From contig CAMJGD010000003.1 of the NCBI GenBank assembly GCA_946405135.1, positions 124,001 through 188,000 of the forward strand: a DNA stretch of 64,000 nucleotides. The letters are read 5' to 3'. This document shows, piece after piece, positions 33,602 through 43,220 of the stretch. The notes beneath the pieces were generated by a model, which saw only the letters and a list, made by a program, of their open reading frames with translations, was not told where the DNA came from and made no database searches. This DNA is from an uncultured Clostridiaceae bacterium (GTDB lineage: Bacteria > Bacillota > Clostridia > Clostridiales > Clostridiaceae). The translations under genes were made by a program, and so were the position numbers. How positions within the stretch are numbered: the first letter of the stretch is position 1; every line of letters begins with the position of its first letter.

Positions 33602-34531
33602 ATGCAAAGGTTTGTAAAAAGATTTAAAGCTAATCGAGAACTTTTGCTACTTGCTATACCGGGATGCATATGGTTTTTAATTTTTAGTTATTTACCTATG
33701 TTCGGTGTGGTAATAGCATTTAAAAATTTCAGAATTACTAATAAAGGATTTATGAGAAGTTTAATTGATAGCAAGTGGGTAGGACTTAAAAACTTTCAAT
33801 TCCTATTTAGAACTAGTGATGCTTGGATAATCACAAGAAATACAGTACTCTATAACCTTGTATTCATAGTTTTAGGGATAGTTATTCCTGTTTGTCTTGC
33901 TATAATGCTTAATGAACTTTTAAACAAAAAAATGGCTAAGGCTTATCAGAGCGCTATGTTTTTGCCATACTTTTTATCTTGGGTTGTAGTAAGCTACTGC
34001 GTTTTTGCCTTTTTAAGTGTAGACAAAGGTTTTATAAACAGCATGCTTGTAAAGTTTGGACATGGAGGAGTTCCATGGTATTCAGAACCTAAATATTGGC
34101 CATTTATATTGATTTTTATGAATGTGTGGAAAACTGTAGGATATAACACTGTAGTATATCTTGCCTCCATAGTGGGTATAGATAAAACTTATTATGAAGC
34201 TGCAGCTATAGATGGAGCTACTAAATGGCAGCAAATAAAGCATATAACTATACCTTTATTAAAACCAGTAATAACTATATTATTTATATTGGCTATAGGT
34301 AAAATATTTAATGCAGACTTTGGACTATTCTATCAAGTTCCAAAAAATTCTGGACCACTTTATCCTGTAACCAATGTTATAGATACTTATGTGTATAGAG
34401 GTATGACTTCTATGGGAGAAATAGGTATGAGTGCAGCAGCTGCTTTCTATCAATCCATAGTAGGATTTATACTTATAATGATTTCAAATAAAATTGTTAA
34501 GAAGATAGACAGCGACAATGCCTTATTCTAA
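33602..34531 (+). CDS. ABC sugar permease, LplB type
   Basis: A 309-residue importer subunit with six helices, opening LLLLAIPGCIWFLIFSYLPMFGVVIAFKNF, which is typical of LplB/YtcP-family partners. The EAA loop is YYEAAAIDGATKWQQIKHITIPLLKP, where the ATPase docks. The ATG at 33602 follows GGGGGAGG by 9 bp; an ATG 18 bases earlier overlaps that site. No ATPase gene is nearby, as usual for this class, which shares a general MsmK-type ATPase. The binding protein is probably the one at 45456. Confidence 0.9.
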   Translation: MQRFVKRFKANRELLLLAIPGCIWFLIFSYLPMFGVVIAFKNFRITNKGFMRSLIDSKWVGLKNFQFLFRTSDAWIITRNTVLYNLVFIVLGIVIPVCLAIMLNELLNKKMAKAYQSAMFLPYFLSWVVVSYCVFAFLSVDKGFINSMLVKFGHGGVPWYSEPKYWPFILIFMNVWKTVGYNTVVYLASIVGIDKTYYEAAAIDGATKWQQIKHITIPLLKPVITILFILAIGKIFNADFGLFYQVPKNSGPLYPVTNVIDTYVYRGMTSMGEIGMSAAAAFYQSIVGFILIMISNKIVKKIDSDNALF

Positions 34532-34548
34532 TGGAGGTGACAAAGAAA

Positions 34549-35484
34549 ATGTTTAGTAAAAAGGACAATATGGAAGATGCAAATACCAGTGTTTTTCTTA
34601 ATATATCTAAAAAATCTAATGTGATTTTAAATATAATACTTGCTATATTTGCTTTAGTCAGTATTATTCCATTTATATTTGTAGTTATAATATCCTTTAC
34701 CAGTGAAAATGCATTAAAGGTAAATGGATACAGCTTTTTACCTAAAGAATTTAGTTTAGATGCATATAGATATGTAATTGGTGCCAGCGGACAGTTAGCC
34801 CATTCTTATATGATAACCATAATAGTTACCTTGGTAGGTACTGCATTAGGGTTACTATTAATATCCAGCTATGCTTTTGTTATATCAAGAAGAGATTTTA
34901 GATACAGAAAGTTTTTTACTATGGTAGCTTTTATACCTATGCTCTTTAATGGAGGATTAGTATCTTTCTATCTTGTAATGACAAAATTTTTAGGACTTAA
35001 AAATAGCATATGGGCTCTTATACTTCCTATGTGTATGAACACTTTTTATATAATTATACTTAGAACATTTTTTAAAACTTCTGTGCCAGAAGCTATCATT
35101 GAATCTGCTAAAATAGATGGAGCTAGTGAGCTTAGAATATTTTTTCAGATAGTTTTACCAATATCCTTACCGGGTATTGCTACCATAGCATTGTTCCTGA
35201 CTCTTGGATATTGGAATGATTGGTTTAATGCAATGCTATTTATAGATAAAGATTCTTTAGTTCCATTACAATATCTTCTTATGAGAATAGAAAACAGTGT
35301 AGAATTTTTAGCGCAGAATGCAGGTAAGCTAGGGGCAACTCAAGCAGAAGCAGCAGCTAAACTTCCTAAGGAGACTGCAAAAATGGCTATGGTAGTACTT
35401 GCTACAGCACCTATTATATTTGCATATCCTTTCTTCCAAAAATACTTTGTTAATGGACTAACTATAGGAGCAGTAAAAGAATAA
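34549..35484 (+). CDS. ABC sugar permease, LplC/YtcP type
   Basis: A 311-residue importer subunit with six helices and the EAA loop VPEAIIESAKIDGASELRIFFQIVLPISLPG. The region LVPLQYLLMRIENSVEFLAQNAG and the final PFFQKYFVNGLTIGAVKE are characteristic of LplC/YtcP. The ATG at 34549 has GGAGGTGA 8 bp upstream; the frame is open 18 bases further but that ATG is part of the site. It follows the LplB-like gene by 17 bp and forms the other half of the channel. Confidence 0.9.
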   Translation: MFSKKDNMEDANTSVFLNISKKSNVILNIILAIFALVSIIPFIFVVIISFTSENALKVNGYSFLPKEFSLDAYRYVIGASGQLAHSYMITIIVTLVGTALGLLLISSYAFVISRRDFRYRKFFTMVAFIPMLFNGGLVSFYLVMTKFLGLKNSIWALILPMCMNTFYIIILRTFFKTSVPEAIIESAKIDGASELRIFFQIVLPISLPGIATIALFLTLGYWNDWFNAMLFIDKDSLVPLQYLLMRIENSVEFLAQNAGKLGATQAEAAAKLPKETAKMAMVVLATAPIIFAYPFFQKYFVNGLTIGAVKE

Positions 35485-35590
35485 AAATATTATTCTTTTG
35501 CTGTAGTCATATATAGTAAAATTATATGTAGAACTTAATACGCAATAGAATTGACTAACTCTAAAAATATTTTTATAAAGGAGAGTAGCT

Positions 35591-38500
35591 ATGTATTACG
35601 CATTAGAAAGAGTACAGAAGATATGCACTGAATTTAAAAAATATGTTTATTCAAATAAGTTGCCTATAAATGACTATAAAGTTATAGAAGGTAATTATAT
35701 AGGCATGGAAGGTATACAAAAGGCAGAAGGACAGTGGAATGATTTTCATACTGGAGATTTGTGGGGAGGAAGAGACTATCACTGCTGGTTCAAAACAAAG
35801 GTTACTGTGCCTGAAGAATTTGCAGGAAAAGTAATAGCAGTTAGCTTTAAGACTTTTGATGAGGGCTGGGATGCTATAAATCCTCAATTTATAATATATA
35901 TAAATGGCGAACACATACAAGGGCTGGATGTAAATCATAGGGAAGTAATAATATCTGATTGTGCTGAAGCAGGAAAGGTTTATGATATAGACCTATGTGC
36001 TTATAGTGGATTAGTTGCAGATAGAAAAGCTACTCTTCATGGTGAGTTAGTAACTATAGATAAGCCTCTTAGAGAATTATTTTTTAATTTGCAGGTGCCA
36101 GTATGGGTTTGTGAGAAGCTTGATGCAGAAGATAAAAGAAGAATTGATATGCTTGTAGTACTAAATGAAGCTATAAATTTACTTGATCTTAGAAAGCCAT
36201 TTTCACCAGAATTCCATAAGAGTGTGGATGCAGCTAATGAATATATGAGAACAGAATTCTATGAAAAATTGTGTGGACACGATGATGTTATAGCTACTTG
36301 TGTTGGACATACTCACATAGATGTAGCATGGCACTGGACTGTAGCACAAACACGAGAGAAAGTTGCAAGAAGTTTCTCTACAGTACTTAAGCTTATGGAA
36401 GAATACCCTGAATATGTATTTATGTCAAGCCAGCCACAGCTTTATAAATTCTTAAAAGAAGATTATCCTAATGTATACAAAAGGATACAGGATAAGGTAA
36501 AAGAAGGAGTTTGGGAACCAGAAGGTGCTATGTGGCTTGAAGCAGATTGTAATGTTACTTCAGGAGAATCTTTAGTGCGTCAAATATTGTTCGGAAAGAG
36601 ATTCTTTAAAGAAGAATTTAATGTGGAAAGTGAAATACTTTGGCTTCCAGATGTATTTGGATATAGTGCAGCCCTTCCACAGATACTTAAGAAATCAGAT
36701 GTAAATTACTTTATGACTACAAAGATAGCTTGGAATCAGTTTAATAAGTTGCCTTATGACACATTTATGTGGAAAGGTATAGACGGAACAGAAGTATTAA
36801 CTCACTTTATAACTACAAAAGATCCATATCAAGATAAAAATTCACATTTTACAACTTATAATGGGCAGATACATCCTGGTGCTATAATAGGCGCTTGGGA
36901 CAGATATCAGCAGAAAGATATAAATAATGATGTGCTTGTATCTTACGGTTTCGGAGATGGTGGCGGTGGAGCTACTTATGAAATGCTTGAAGTAGGAAAG
37001 AGACTAAATAAGGGAATTCCAGGTTGTCCTAAAGTTGAAATGGGTACTTCAAAAGATTACTTTAAGAGATTAGAAAATAAAGTAAAAGGTCACAAGAGAC
37101 TCCCAAAATGGTCAGGAGAATTATATCTTGAATATCATAGAGGTACTTATACTTCCATGGCAAGAAACAAGAGAGATAATAGAAAGAGTGAAAACATCTA
37201 TACTTCTGCAGAAAAAATGAGTTCTCTTGCTATGCTTCTTGGAAAAGCATACCCTCAGGAAACTTTAAATAAAGGCTGGGAAAATATATTATTAAATCAG
37301 TTCCATGATATACTTCCAGGTTCTTCTATAAAAGAAGTATATGAAGTTACTAAAGAAGAGTACAAAAATATTTTGAAAAATGGTAGTAAAGTATTAGAAG
37401 ATGCGTCTTCAGCTATAGCGTCTAAAATGAATTTGGATAAGAAATCCTTAGTAGTATTTAACTCTTTATCCTTTGAAAGAGATGATATAGCAAGCTTTGA
37501 AGTGCCAGAAGGAATAGTTAATGCAGCTTTGATAGATGAGTCTGGAAAAGAAATAGTATGCCAGAAGGTAGAAGGGAATAAAGCTATATTCTTTGCAGAA
37601 AAAATTCCTGCACAAGGCTATAAAGCTTATACCATAGTTGAAGCTTCATCAGCAGCAGAAGATAAAGTCCAGCTAACTGAAAGAGGAGCAGAAAATAAAT
37701 TCTTCAAAATAATTTTTGACGAAAAAGGTGAAATACAGTCTTTCTATGATAAAGAAAACCATAGAGAGTTATTAAAAGAAGGACTAAAGGGAAATGCTCT
37801 TCAAGCCTTTGAAGATAAACCAATGTGTTATGATAACTGGGATATAGATATTTTCTATGATGAAAAGATGTGGAACGTAGATGATGTGGAAAGCATAAAA
37901 GTGCTAGAGGTAGGTTCAGTAAGATCTACTCTTGAAATAAAGAGAAGATTTTCAGATTCTACTATAGTTCAGAAGGTTTATGTGTACAATGATATTCCAA
38001 GAGTAGATTTCGATACTTATGTAGATTGGAAGGAACATCAAGTACTTCTTAAAACAGCTTTCCCAATTGAAATAAATACAAACAAAGCTACTTATGAAAT
38101 ACAGTATGGAAACGTGGAAAGACCAACTCACCGCAATACTTCTTGGGATGTAGCAAGATTTGAAGTTTGTGGACAAAAATGGGCAGATTTATCTGAAGGA
38201 GACTTCGGTGTAAGCTTATTAAATGAAAGTAAGTATGGTCATGATATAAAAGAGGGAGTTATGAGACTTACTCTTTTAAAGAGTGGTATAGAACCAAATC
38301 CAACTACTGATCAAGAGGAACATTTCTTCACTTATTCCTTGTATCCACACGCTGGAGACTGGAAGGAAGCAAATACTGTACAGATGGCTTATAATCTAAA
38401 TGTACCTCTTTACACAAAAGTAGAAGAAGCTCACCAGGGAGAACTTCCAAAAGAATTGTCCATGGTTAAGCTGAATGTAAATAATGTAATAGTCGAAGTA

Positions 38501-38719
38501 GTAAAGAAAGCGGAAGACAGTGAAGATTTAGTTATAAGAATGTATGAATGTTACAACAAGAGAACTGATGTAACCTTAGAATTGTTTAGGGATATAGAAA
38601 AAGCTACAGAGTGTAACCTTATGGAAAGAGATATAGAAGAAGTAGCTTTTGAAGGAAATAAAATTAACTTCCAGATTAAGCCTTATGAAATAAAGAGCTT
38701 TAAAGTAAGATTAAAATAA
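35591..38719 (+). CDS. GH38 alpha-mannosidase
   Basis: A 1042-residue cytoplasmic enzyme with no signal peptide. The N-terminal ~230 residues are beta-rich. Then come the GH38 catalytic core starting VGHTHIDVAWHWTVAQTREK (zinc ligands His and Asp), WLEADCNVTSGESLVRQILFG, the nucleophile region LWLPDVFGYSAALPQILKKS and LPKWSGELYLEYHRGTYTS. The C-terminal half carries the beta-sandwich domains (FNSLSFERDDIASFEVPE; THRNTSWDVARFEV). It removes alpha-linked mannose from imported oligosaccharides. AAGGAGAG precedes the ATG. It lies downstream of the permeases. Confidence 0.92.
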   Translation: MYYALERVQKICTEFKKYVYSNKLPINDYKVIEGNYIGMEGIQKAEGQWNDFHTGDLWGGRDYHCWFKTKVTVPEEFAGKVIAVSFKTFDEGWDAINPQFIIYINGEHIQGLDVNHREVIISDCAEAGKVYDIDLCAYSGLVADRKATLHGELVTIDKPLRELFFNLQVPVWVCEKLDAEDKRRIDMLVVLNEAINLLDLRKPFSPEFHKSVDAANEYMRTEFYEKLCGHDDVIATCVGHTHIDVAWHWTVAQTREKVARSFSTVLKLMEEYPEYVFMSSQPQLYKFLKEDYPNVYKRIQDKVKEGVWEPEGAMWLEADCNVTSGESLVRQILFGKRFFKEEFNVESEILWLPDVFGYSAALPQILKKSDVNYFMTTKIAWNQFNKLPYDTFMWKGIDGTEVLTHFITTKDPYQDKNSHFTTYNGQIHPGAIIGAWDRYQQKDINNDVLVSYGFGDGGGGATYEMLEVGKRLNKGIPGCPKVEMGTSKDYFKRLENKVKGHKRLPKWSGELYLEYHRGTYTSMARNKRDNRKSENIYTSAEKMSSLAMLLGKAYPQETLNKGWENILLNQFHDILPGSSIKEVYEVTKEEYKNILKNGSKVLEDASSAIASKMNLDKKSLVVFNSLSFERDDIASFEVPEGIVNAALIDESGKEIVCQKVEGNKAIFFAEKIPAQGYKAYTIVEASSAAEDKVQLTERGAENKFFKIIFDEKGEIQSFYDKENHRELLKEGLKGNALQAFEDKPMCYDNWDIDIFYDEKMWNVDDVESIKVLEVGSVRSTLEIKRRFSDSTIVQKVYVYNDIPRVDFDTYVDWKEHQVLLKTAFPIEINTNKATYEIQYGNVERPTHRNTSWDVARFEVCGQKWADLSEGDFGVSLLNESKYGHDIKEGVMRLTLLKSGIEPNPTTDQEEHFFTYSLYPHAGDWKEANTVQMAYNLNVPLYTKVEEAHQGELPKELSMVKLNVNNVIVEVVKKAEDSEDLVIRMYECYNKRTDVTLELFRDIEKATECNLMERDIEEVAFEGNKINFQIKPYEIKSFKVRLK

Positions 38720-38843
38720 TACATCTAAATATTATTTAAGTACCATTTAAGTATTGTTTAAGTATGTATTTATGCAGTATGCTTATGCAGATAAAAAATG
38801 CTCAACGGAAAAATAAATTAATAACAGAGAAGGAGTAGATTTC

Positions 38844-39830
38844 ATGGCTAAAAATACAATAATAGGACCGGCTCTTCCTAATATACCTTGGGAAGAAAAA
38901 CCAGAAAATTGTAAAGATCCTATATGGCGTTATTCCCAAAACCCTATAATACCAAGAGACTTGTTACCTTTTTCTAATAGTATATTTAATAGTGCTGTAG
39001 TACCTTTCCAAGGAAAATTTGCAGGAGTATTCAGATGCGATGATAAAAGACGTGAAATGAGAATCCATGCAGGTTTTAGTGAAGATGCAGTAAAATGGGA
39101 TATAAATCCTACACCAATTAAATTTAAATGTGAAGATGAAGAAATAGGACAGTTTGAATATGCTTATGATCCAAGAGTTTGTTTCATAGAAGACAGATAC
39201 TATGTTACTTGGTGCAATGGATATCATGGACCAACTATAGGTGTGGCTTATACTAATGATTTTAAAGAATTCCATCAGCTTGAAAATGCATTTTTACCTT
39301 ACAATAGAAATGGAGTTTTATTCCCAAGAAAGATAAATGGAAAGTTTGCAATGTTAAGCAGACCAAGTGATACAGGACATACTTCCTTTGGAGATATATT
39401 CTACAGTGAAAGTCCAGACCTAGTTTACTGGGGAAAACATAGACATGTAATGGGTCCAAGAGGTTGGTGGCAGAGCACTAAAATAGGTGCAGGCCCTGTA
39501 CCTATAGAAACTAAAGAAGGATGGCTTCTATTCTATCATGGAGTTTTAACTTCCTGTAATGGATATGTATATCATTTTGGAGCAGCTCTTCTTGATTTAG
39601 ATGAGCCATGGAAGGTTTTATACAGAACTGAGCCATACTTAATGTCTCCACAGACTATATATGAATGTGTAGGAGATGTACCAAATGTAGTATTCCCTTG
39701 TGCAGCACTAGCTGACAGTGAAACAGGAAGAATAGCTATCTACTATGGAGCAGCAGACACTGTAACTGGACTTGCATTTACTCAAGTAGATGAGCTTATA
39801 GATTATATAAAGACTCACTCAAAATTATAA
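38844..39830 (+). CDS. GH130 beta-mannoside phosphorylase
   Basis: A 328-residue, five-bladed propeller enzyme without signal peptide. GH130 features seen are [54 protein letters not shown] (the Asp in YDPR is the expected proton donor), [39 protein letters not shown] and [11 protein letters not shown]130 enzymes phosphorolyse beta-mannosides such as Man-beta-1,4-GlcNAc or mannobiose to mannose 1-phosphate. With a GH38 alpha-mannosidase next door, use of N-glycan cores or related mannosides is likely, but the linkage cannot be fixed from sequence alone. Confidence 0.88.
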   Translation: MAKNTIIGPALPNIPWEEKPENCKDPIWRYSQNPIIPRDLLPFSNSIFNSAVVPFQGKFAGVFRCDDKRREMRIHAGFSEDAVKWDINPTPIKFKCEDEEIGQFEYAYDPRVCFIEDRYYVTWCNGYHGPTIGVAYTNDFKEFHQLENAFLPYNRNGVLFPRKINGKFAMLSRPSDTGHTSFGDIFYSESPDLVYWGKHRHVMGPRGWWQSTKIGAGPVPIETKEGWLLFYHGVLTSCNGYVYHFGAALLDLDEPWKVLYRTEPYLMSPQTIYECVGDVPNVVFPCAALADSETGRIAIYYGAADTVTGLAFTQVDELIDYIKTHSKL

Positions 39831-39853
39831 TTTGACCTAATATAAAAATTACA

Positions 39854-39950
39854 AGAGGCTGTTGTATTAAGAATTTTACATACAATATATTGTTTTTCAA
39901 ATTTGAAAACTATATATTAGTATTTATCCTTATTACAACAGCCTCTTTTA
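39854..39950. repeat. Inverted-repeat element, GAGGCTGTTGTA ends (terminator-like)
   Basis: Perfect 13-bp arms AGAGGCTGTTGTA (39854–39866) and TACAACAGCCTCT (39934–39946) enclose a 67-bp inner palindromic region centred on TTTTCAAATTTGAAAA. It lies between convergent genes and is followed by T residues, so it may act as a terminator. Related to 14484–14590. Confidence 0.75.
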
Positions 39951-40022
39951 TACAAACTTTAAAAGTTGTAGGCACAAATTAATTTAGGAATATTTCAATT
40001 TAACAACCTCTTTATACAAACT

Positions 40023-41615
40023 TTAAAAGTCTTTATCAGGTAAATTATTTGAAAAGGACTTTACTGGGGAGAAATCCTTTATGTTATTACCTTTTAATCT
40101 TAAAGATTTTAAGGAAGTTAAGTCCTTAAGAGGTGTTATATCATTTATTTTGTTATTATCCAAAAGGAGTGTTTCCAAATTTTTTAGGCTTTCTAAAGGA
40201 GTTAAATCATTTACCATATTATTTTCTAAGTACAATTCAGTTAAATTGCTTAAATCCTTAATAGAAGCTAAATCACTTATATTATTTTTACGTAAACTGA
40301 GTACTTTGAGGTTTTTCAACTCCTTAAGAGAAGTTAAATCTGATATTTTGTTCGAAGGCATTTGAAGCACTTCAAGATTTTTTAAATTTGATAATCCATT
40401 TATGTTTTCTACATGGCAGTCAAATAGAGATAAAATTTCTAGATTGGTTAAATCCTTAAATTCATCTAAATTAGGAAAGCTGCCATTATACACATCAATG
40501 CGGAAAACCTTTTTCAAATCCGATTCATGAAGTTTCCCAGGTATTTTTCCAAGTTCGTTTCTTATTGCCTTATCTAAACCAGCACTTAAATTTACTTCTT
40601 TATCTTCACTAGTACTGGTTTTTATATCATAAGTGCTGCCATCTATTACAATAAATTCTGACATACGGCCTTTTATACCGTCCATAAGTTCTTTTGCTAA
40701 ATAGTATCTGTCTTTTCCTACAGGAGTGTTATCTTTATATTTTTCATTAAAACAATCTGGATCATAGGTTTCAAAATATAACTTACCATCTACTACTTTA
40801 TAACCTTTTACAAGAATTTCATGAAAAGCTTGGCCAACACCAACATTTCTTCCTGTTCTTTGTTCCTTGTTATTGTTTGTAGTTAAATATTTTAGATCCG
40901 TGTCTACTATTACAATATTTCCATCCTTAATGAATTTCTTCAACTTTTCTTCTGAAAGCTGTCGACTTTCATAATGACATTTTACACCATTTTCTTTAAT
41001 ATATCGCACTGCTAAAGATTGAGGCCAGCCTCTCTTTTCATTATATCTTACTAAAAAATCAGATCTTGCTGTTTCCACGCTTTTATTAAAATCTTTTTTT
41101 ACCCACTTTATAGCCATAGTACAGCAGGTAGGCACACAATTTATACTGGCATATTCTCCAGAGGTGCGCTGGTTTATGTACCAATCATAATCTCTATCAT
41201 TGCTCACAGATTCTGTCTGATTTTTACCAAGCCCCCATTTTTCAAGTAAGGGTTTTCCATCCTTGCCCAGTTCTCTTTTTTTATAACCTTCCTTATTGTA
41301 GCCTTGTTTATTAAAACCTTCTTTGTTATAGCCTTCTTTATTGTAACCTTGTTTATCAAAACCTTCTTTGTTGTAACCATCTTTATTATAACCGTTTTTA
41401 TCAAAACCATCTTTATTATAGCCGCTTTTGTCAAAGCCTTCTCTGTTAAAACCTTCTTTATTAAAACCTTCCTTGTCAAACCCATCTTTATCATATCTAC
41501 TGCCGCTTATTATGTTTGAAATTTTATTGCTTCCTGAATTATTATTACATCCCATAAATAGAGAAATTGTTGTGCATAGGATTATTACTGATAAAATTTT
41601 GATTGATTTTTTCAT
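40023..41615 (-). CDS. Lipoprotein: pentapeptide repeats, C39-like domain, leucine-rich repeats
   Basis: A 530-residue surface lipoprotein. A signal peptide with lipobox LFMGC (Cys23) is followed by fourteen pentapeptides of the form [D/N]-K/R-x-G-[F/Y] at residues 42–111. Next is a papain-like domain resembling peptidase C39_2 at about 140–320: NCVPTCCTMAIKW holds the candidate catalytic Cys, FHEILVKGY the His and TYDPD the Asp. Finally about six internalin-type leucine-rich repeats of 22 residues at 395–525 (LKNLKVLSLRKNNISDLASIKD and similar). The start at 41615 has AAAGGTG 9 bp upstream. I know no named protein with this order. It may be a cell-surface cysteine peptidase or bacteriocin-processing-like enzyme targeted by the LRRs. 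Confidence 0.75.
   Translation of the reverse strand: MKKSIKILSVIILCTTISLFMGCNNNSGSNKISNIISGSRYDKDGFDKEGFNKEGFNREGFDKSGYNKDGFDKNGYNKDGYNKEGFDKQGYNKEGYNKEGFNKQGYNKEGYKKRELGKDGKPLLEKWGLGKNQTESVSNDRDYDWYINQRTSGEYASINCVPTCCTMAIKWVKKDFNKSVETARSDFLVRYNEKRGWPQSLAVRYIKENGVKCHYESRQLSEEKLKKFIKDGNIVIVDTDLKYLTTNNNKEQRTGRNVGVGQAFHEILVKGYKVVDGKLYFETYDPDCFNEKYKDNTPVGKDRYYLAKELMDGIKGRMSEFIVIDGSTYDIKTSTSEDKEVNLSAGLDKAIRNELGKIPGKLHESDLKKVFRIDVYNGSFPNLDEFKDLTNLEILSLFDCHVENINGLSNLKNLEVLQMPSNKISDLTSLKELKNLKVLSLRKNNISDLASIKDLSNLTELYLENNMVNDLTPLESLKNLETLLLDNNKINDITPLKDLTSLKSLRLKGNNIKDFSPVKSFSNNLPDKDF
41283..41492 (-). repeat. 15-bp in-frame coding repeats (14 units)
   Basis: The coding stretch for the [D/N]KxG[F/Y] pentapeptides is 210 bp of 15-bp near-repeats. 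Because 15 is a multiple of 3, other frames and the opposite strand also stay open here, giving spurious open frames. Confidence 0.9.
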
Positions 41616-42427
41616 TAGCTCACACCTTTCGAATGATAAATATTGTTGTATGTATGTGCTTGATACGAAGGTATAGCAATAACAAAAGAACAGGCCATAA
41701 GGAATAATACAACATAAATTGCTTACCGTGTCGGTATGACATAGCAAAGGAACAAGCTATAATAAACATCATTATATGTATATACTCAAGACTATAGGTT
41801 GATGTTGTAAATAAAAGTTGATGCATTATTTTAGTATTTAGGGTATATATTTCAATTAAAGCTGATGCACTATTTTAGATTTAATGGTATATATTGCAAG
41901 TAAGGTTGATGCACTATTTTAGATTTCATGATAGATGTTGTAAATAAAAGTTGATACACAATTTGGGTTTTATGGTATATATTACATATAATGGCAAATA
42001 TACCATTTTGAATTTTATAGTATATTGTAAATAAAAGTTGATGTACTGCCCTTTGTATTTAATTGTATCATATAAATAAATTACAACCCAAATGACATTA
42101 TAATAATGGGAGGAATTAAAATGTGAGTAATTATATAAATAAATAGCAACTAAAATATCCATAGTATTATACGAAAAAAAATTATATATTGTACAGGAAT
42201 ATTATGGATAATAAAAGGATGATGTTAGGAACTGTAGAATAAAAACTTTTAAAGGGAAATTATTAGAATATTAAAAGGATAATGTATAAGAATAGTGTTG
42301 AGAATTTGTATTTTATGATAAAAAATAAGCAGGCATTAAGCTTGCACACGATAATATTGGGTGTTGGGCATGGATATTTTATAGTAAAATATAATTGTAT
42401 TTACAATAAAACCGTAGGGGTGATTAA
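41616..42427. repeat. 812-bp gene-free region with a 44-bp tandem array
   Basis: No gene is supported. A diverged direct repeat lies at about 41670 and 41734 (GGTAT…CAAAA/GGAACA…). The R-based 44-bp array spans 41805–42065. ATAAAAGGATGATGT at 42211 recurs as TTAAAAGGATAATGT at 42271 (60-bp offset). A possible -10 (TATAAT, 42390–42395) precedes the ABC operon by about 35 bp, without a good -35. Confidence 0.7.
41805..42065 (+). repeat. Six-unit, 44-bp tandem array of the R repeat
   Basis: Units start at about 41805, 41849, 41893, 41938, 41982 and 42025. Units 1, 4 and 6 carry the intact core TTGTAAATAAAAGTTGAT. Units 2, 3 and 5 are diverged (for example TTGCAAGTAAGGTTGAT). The rest of each unit follows the pattern GCACTATTTTAGATTTAATGG then TATATA. 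The offsets between TGAT landmarks are 44, 44, 45, 44 and 43 bp. Confidence 0.88.
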
Positions 42428-43216
42428 ATGGAAAATATAAATGAACCAATTATTACTATGAGGGATTTAAGAATGAGCTTTGATAGTAAAGTAGTATTAA
42501 AAGGGGTAAACTTAGATGTATATAAAGGTCAGATAATTGGCTACATAGGACCGAATGGAGCTGGCAAAAGCACCACAGTAAAGATAATGTTAGGACTTGT
42601 ACAAGGATATAGTGGAGAAGTAAAGATATTAGGTGAAGATATATCAAAAGGTGATATAAGCTATAAGAAAAAAATAGGATATGTACCTGAAATTGCAGAG
42701 ATATATGATAATTTAACTGCTAAGGAGTATTTGACATTTATAGGAGAATTATATGGCTTAGAATATGAAGAAGCAGATAGTAAAGCAAGTAGACTCATGG
42801 AACTATTTGGTATTCAAGATTCCTATAATTCAAGAATTTCTTCTTACTCCAAAGGTATGAAACAAAAGGTGGTTATCATATCAAGCCTGCTTCATAATCC
42901 TGAAATATTATTTTTAGATGAACCTCTAAGTGGATTAGATGCTAATAGTGTTATGGTAGTTAAAGAGATATTTTCAGAGTTAGCAGCTCAAGGTAAAACT
43001 ATATTCTATTCTTCTCACATAATGGATGTGGTAGAAAAGATAAGCAGCAGAATTGTACTATTAAATAATGGACAAATAGTTGCAGATGGAAGCTTTAAAG
43101 AACTTAAAGATAAAAGCAAAGAAAATTCTCTTGAAGAGATATTTAATGAACTTACAGGATTTAATAGACATAGAGAAATTGCTGAAGAATTTGTGTCAAT
43201 AATTCAAGGGGTGTAA
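42428..43216 (+). CDS. ABC exporter ATP-binding protein
   Basis: A 262-residue ABC ATPase with Walker A GPNGAGKSTT (residues about 40–49), Q-loop VPEIAEIYDNL, signature SYSKGMKQKV, Walker B ILFLDEPLSGLDA and switch His in YSSHIMDVVEK. The signature has Lys in place of the second Gly (SKGMK), common in this exporter subfamily. It ends 4 bp before its permease gene. Substrate unknown. R-family repeats flank this operon on both sides. Confidence 0.9.
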   Translation: MENINEPIITMRDLRMSFDSKVVLKGVNLDVYKGQIIGYIGPNGAGKSTTVKIMLGLVQGYSGEVKILGEDISKGDISYKKKIGYVPEIAEIYDNLTAKEYLTFIGELYGLEYEEADSKASRLMELFGIQDSYNSRISSYSKGMKQKVVIISSLLHNPEILFLDEPLSGLDANSVMVVKEIFSELAAQGKTIFYSSHIMDVVEKISSRIVLLNNGQIVADGSFKELKDKSKENSLEEIFNELTGFNRHREIAEEFVSIIQGV

Positions 43217-43220
43217 TATT

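Noticed and set aside
35551..35579. TTGACT-17-TATAAA just before the alpha-mannosidase gene
   Set aside because: The transcript would start on top of the ribosome site, only a few bases before the ATG, so it is unlikely to be used for this gene.
41204..41519. Open frames on both strands across the pentapeptide-repeat region
   Set aside because: They follow from the 15-bp repeat unit keeping all frames open; the lipoprotein frame has signal peptide, ribosome site and domains.
41805..42065. CRISPR array or plasmid-type iterons
   Set aside because: The full 44-bp unit is repeated, so there are no unique spacers, and no replication initiator gene is nearby.
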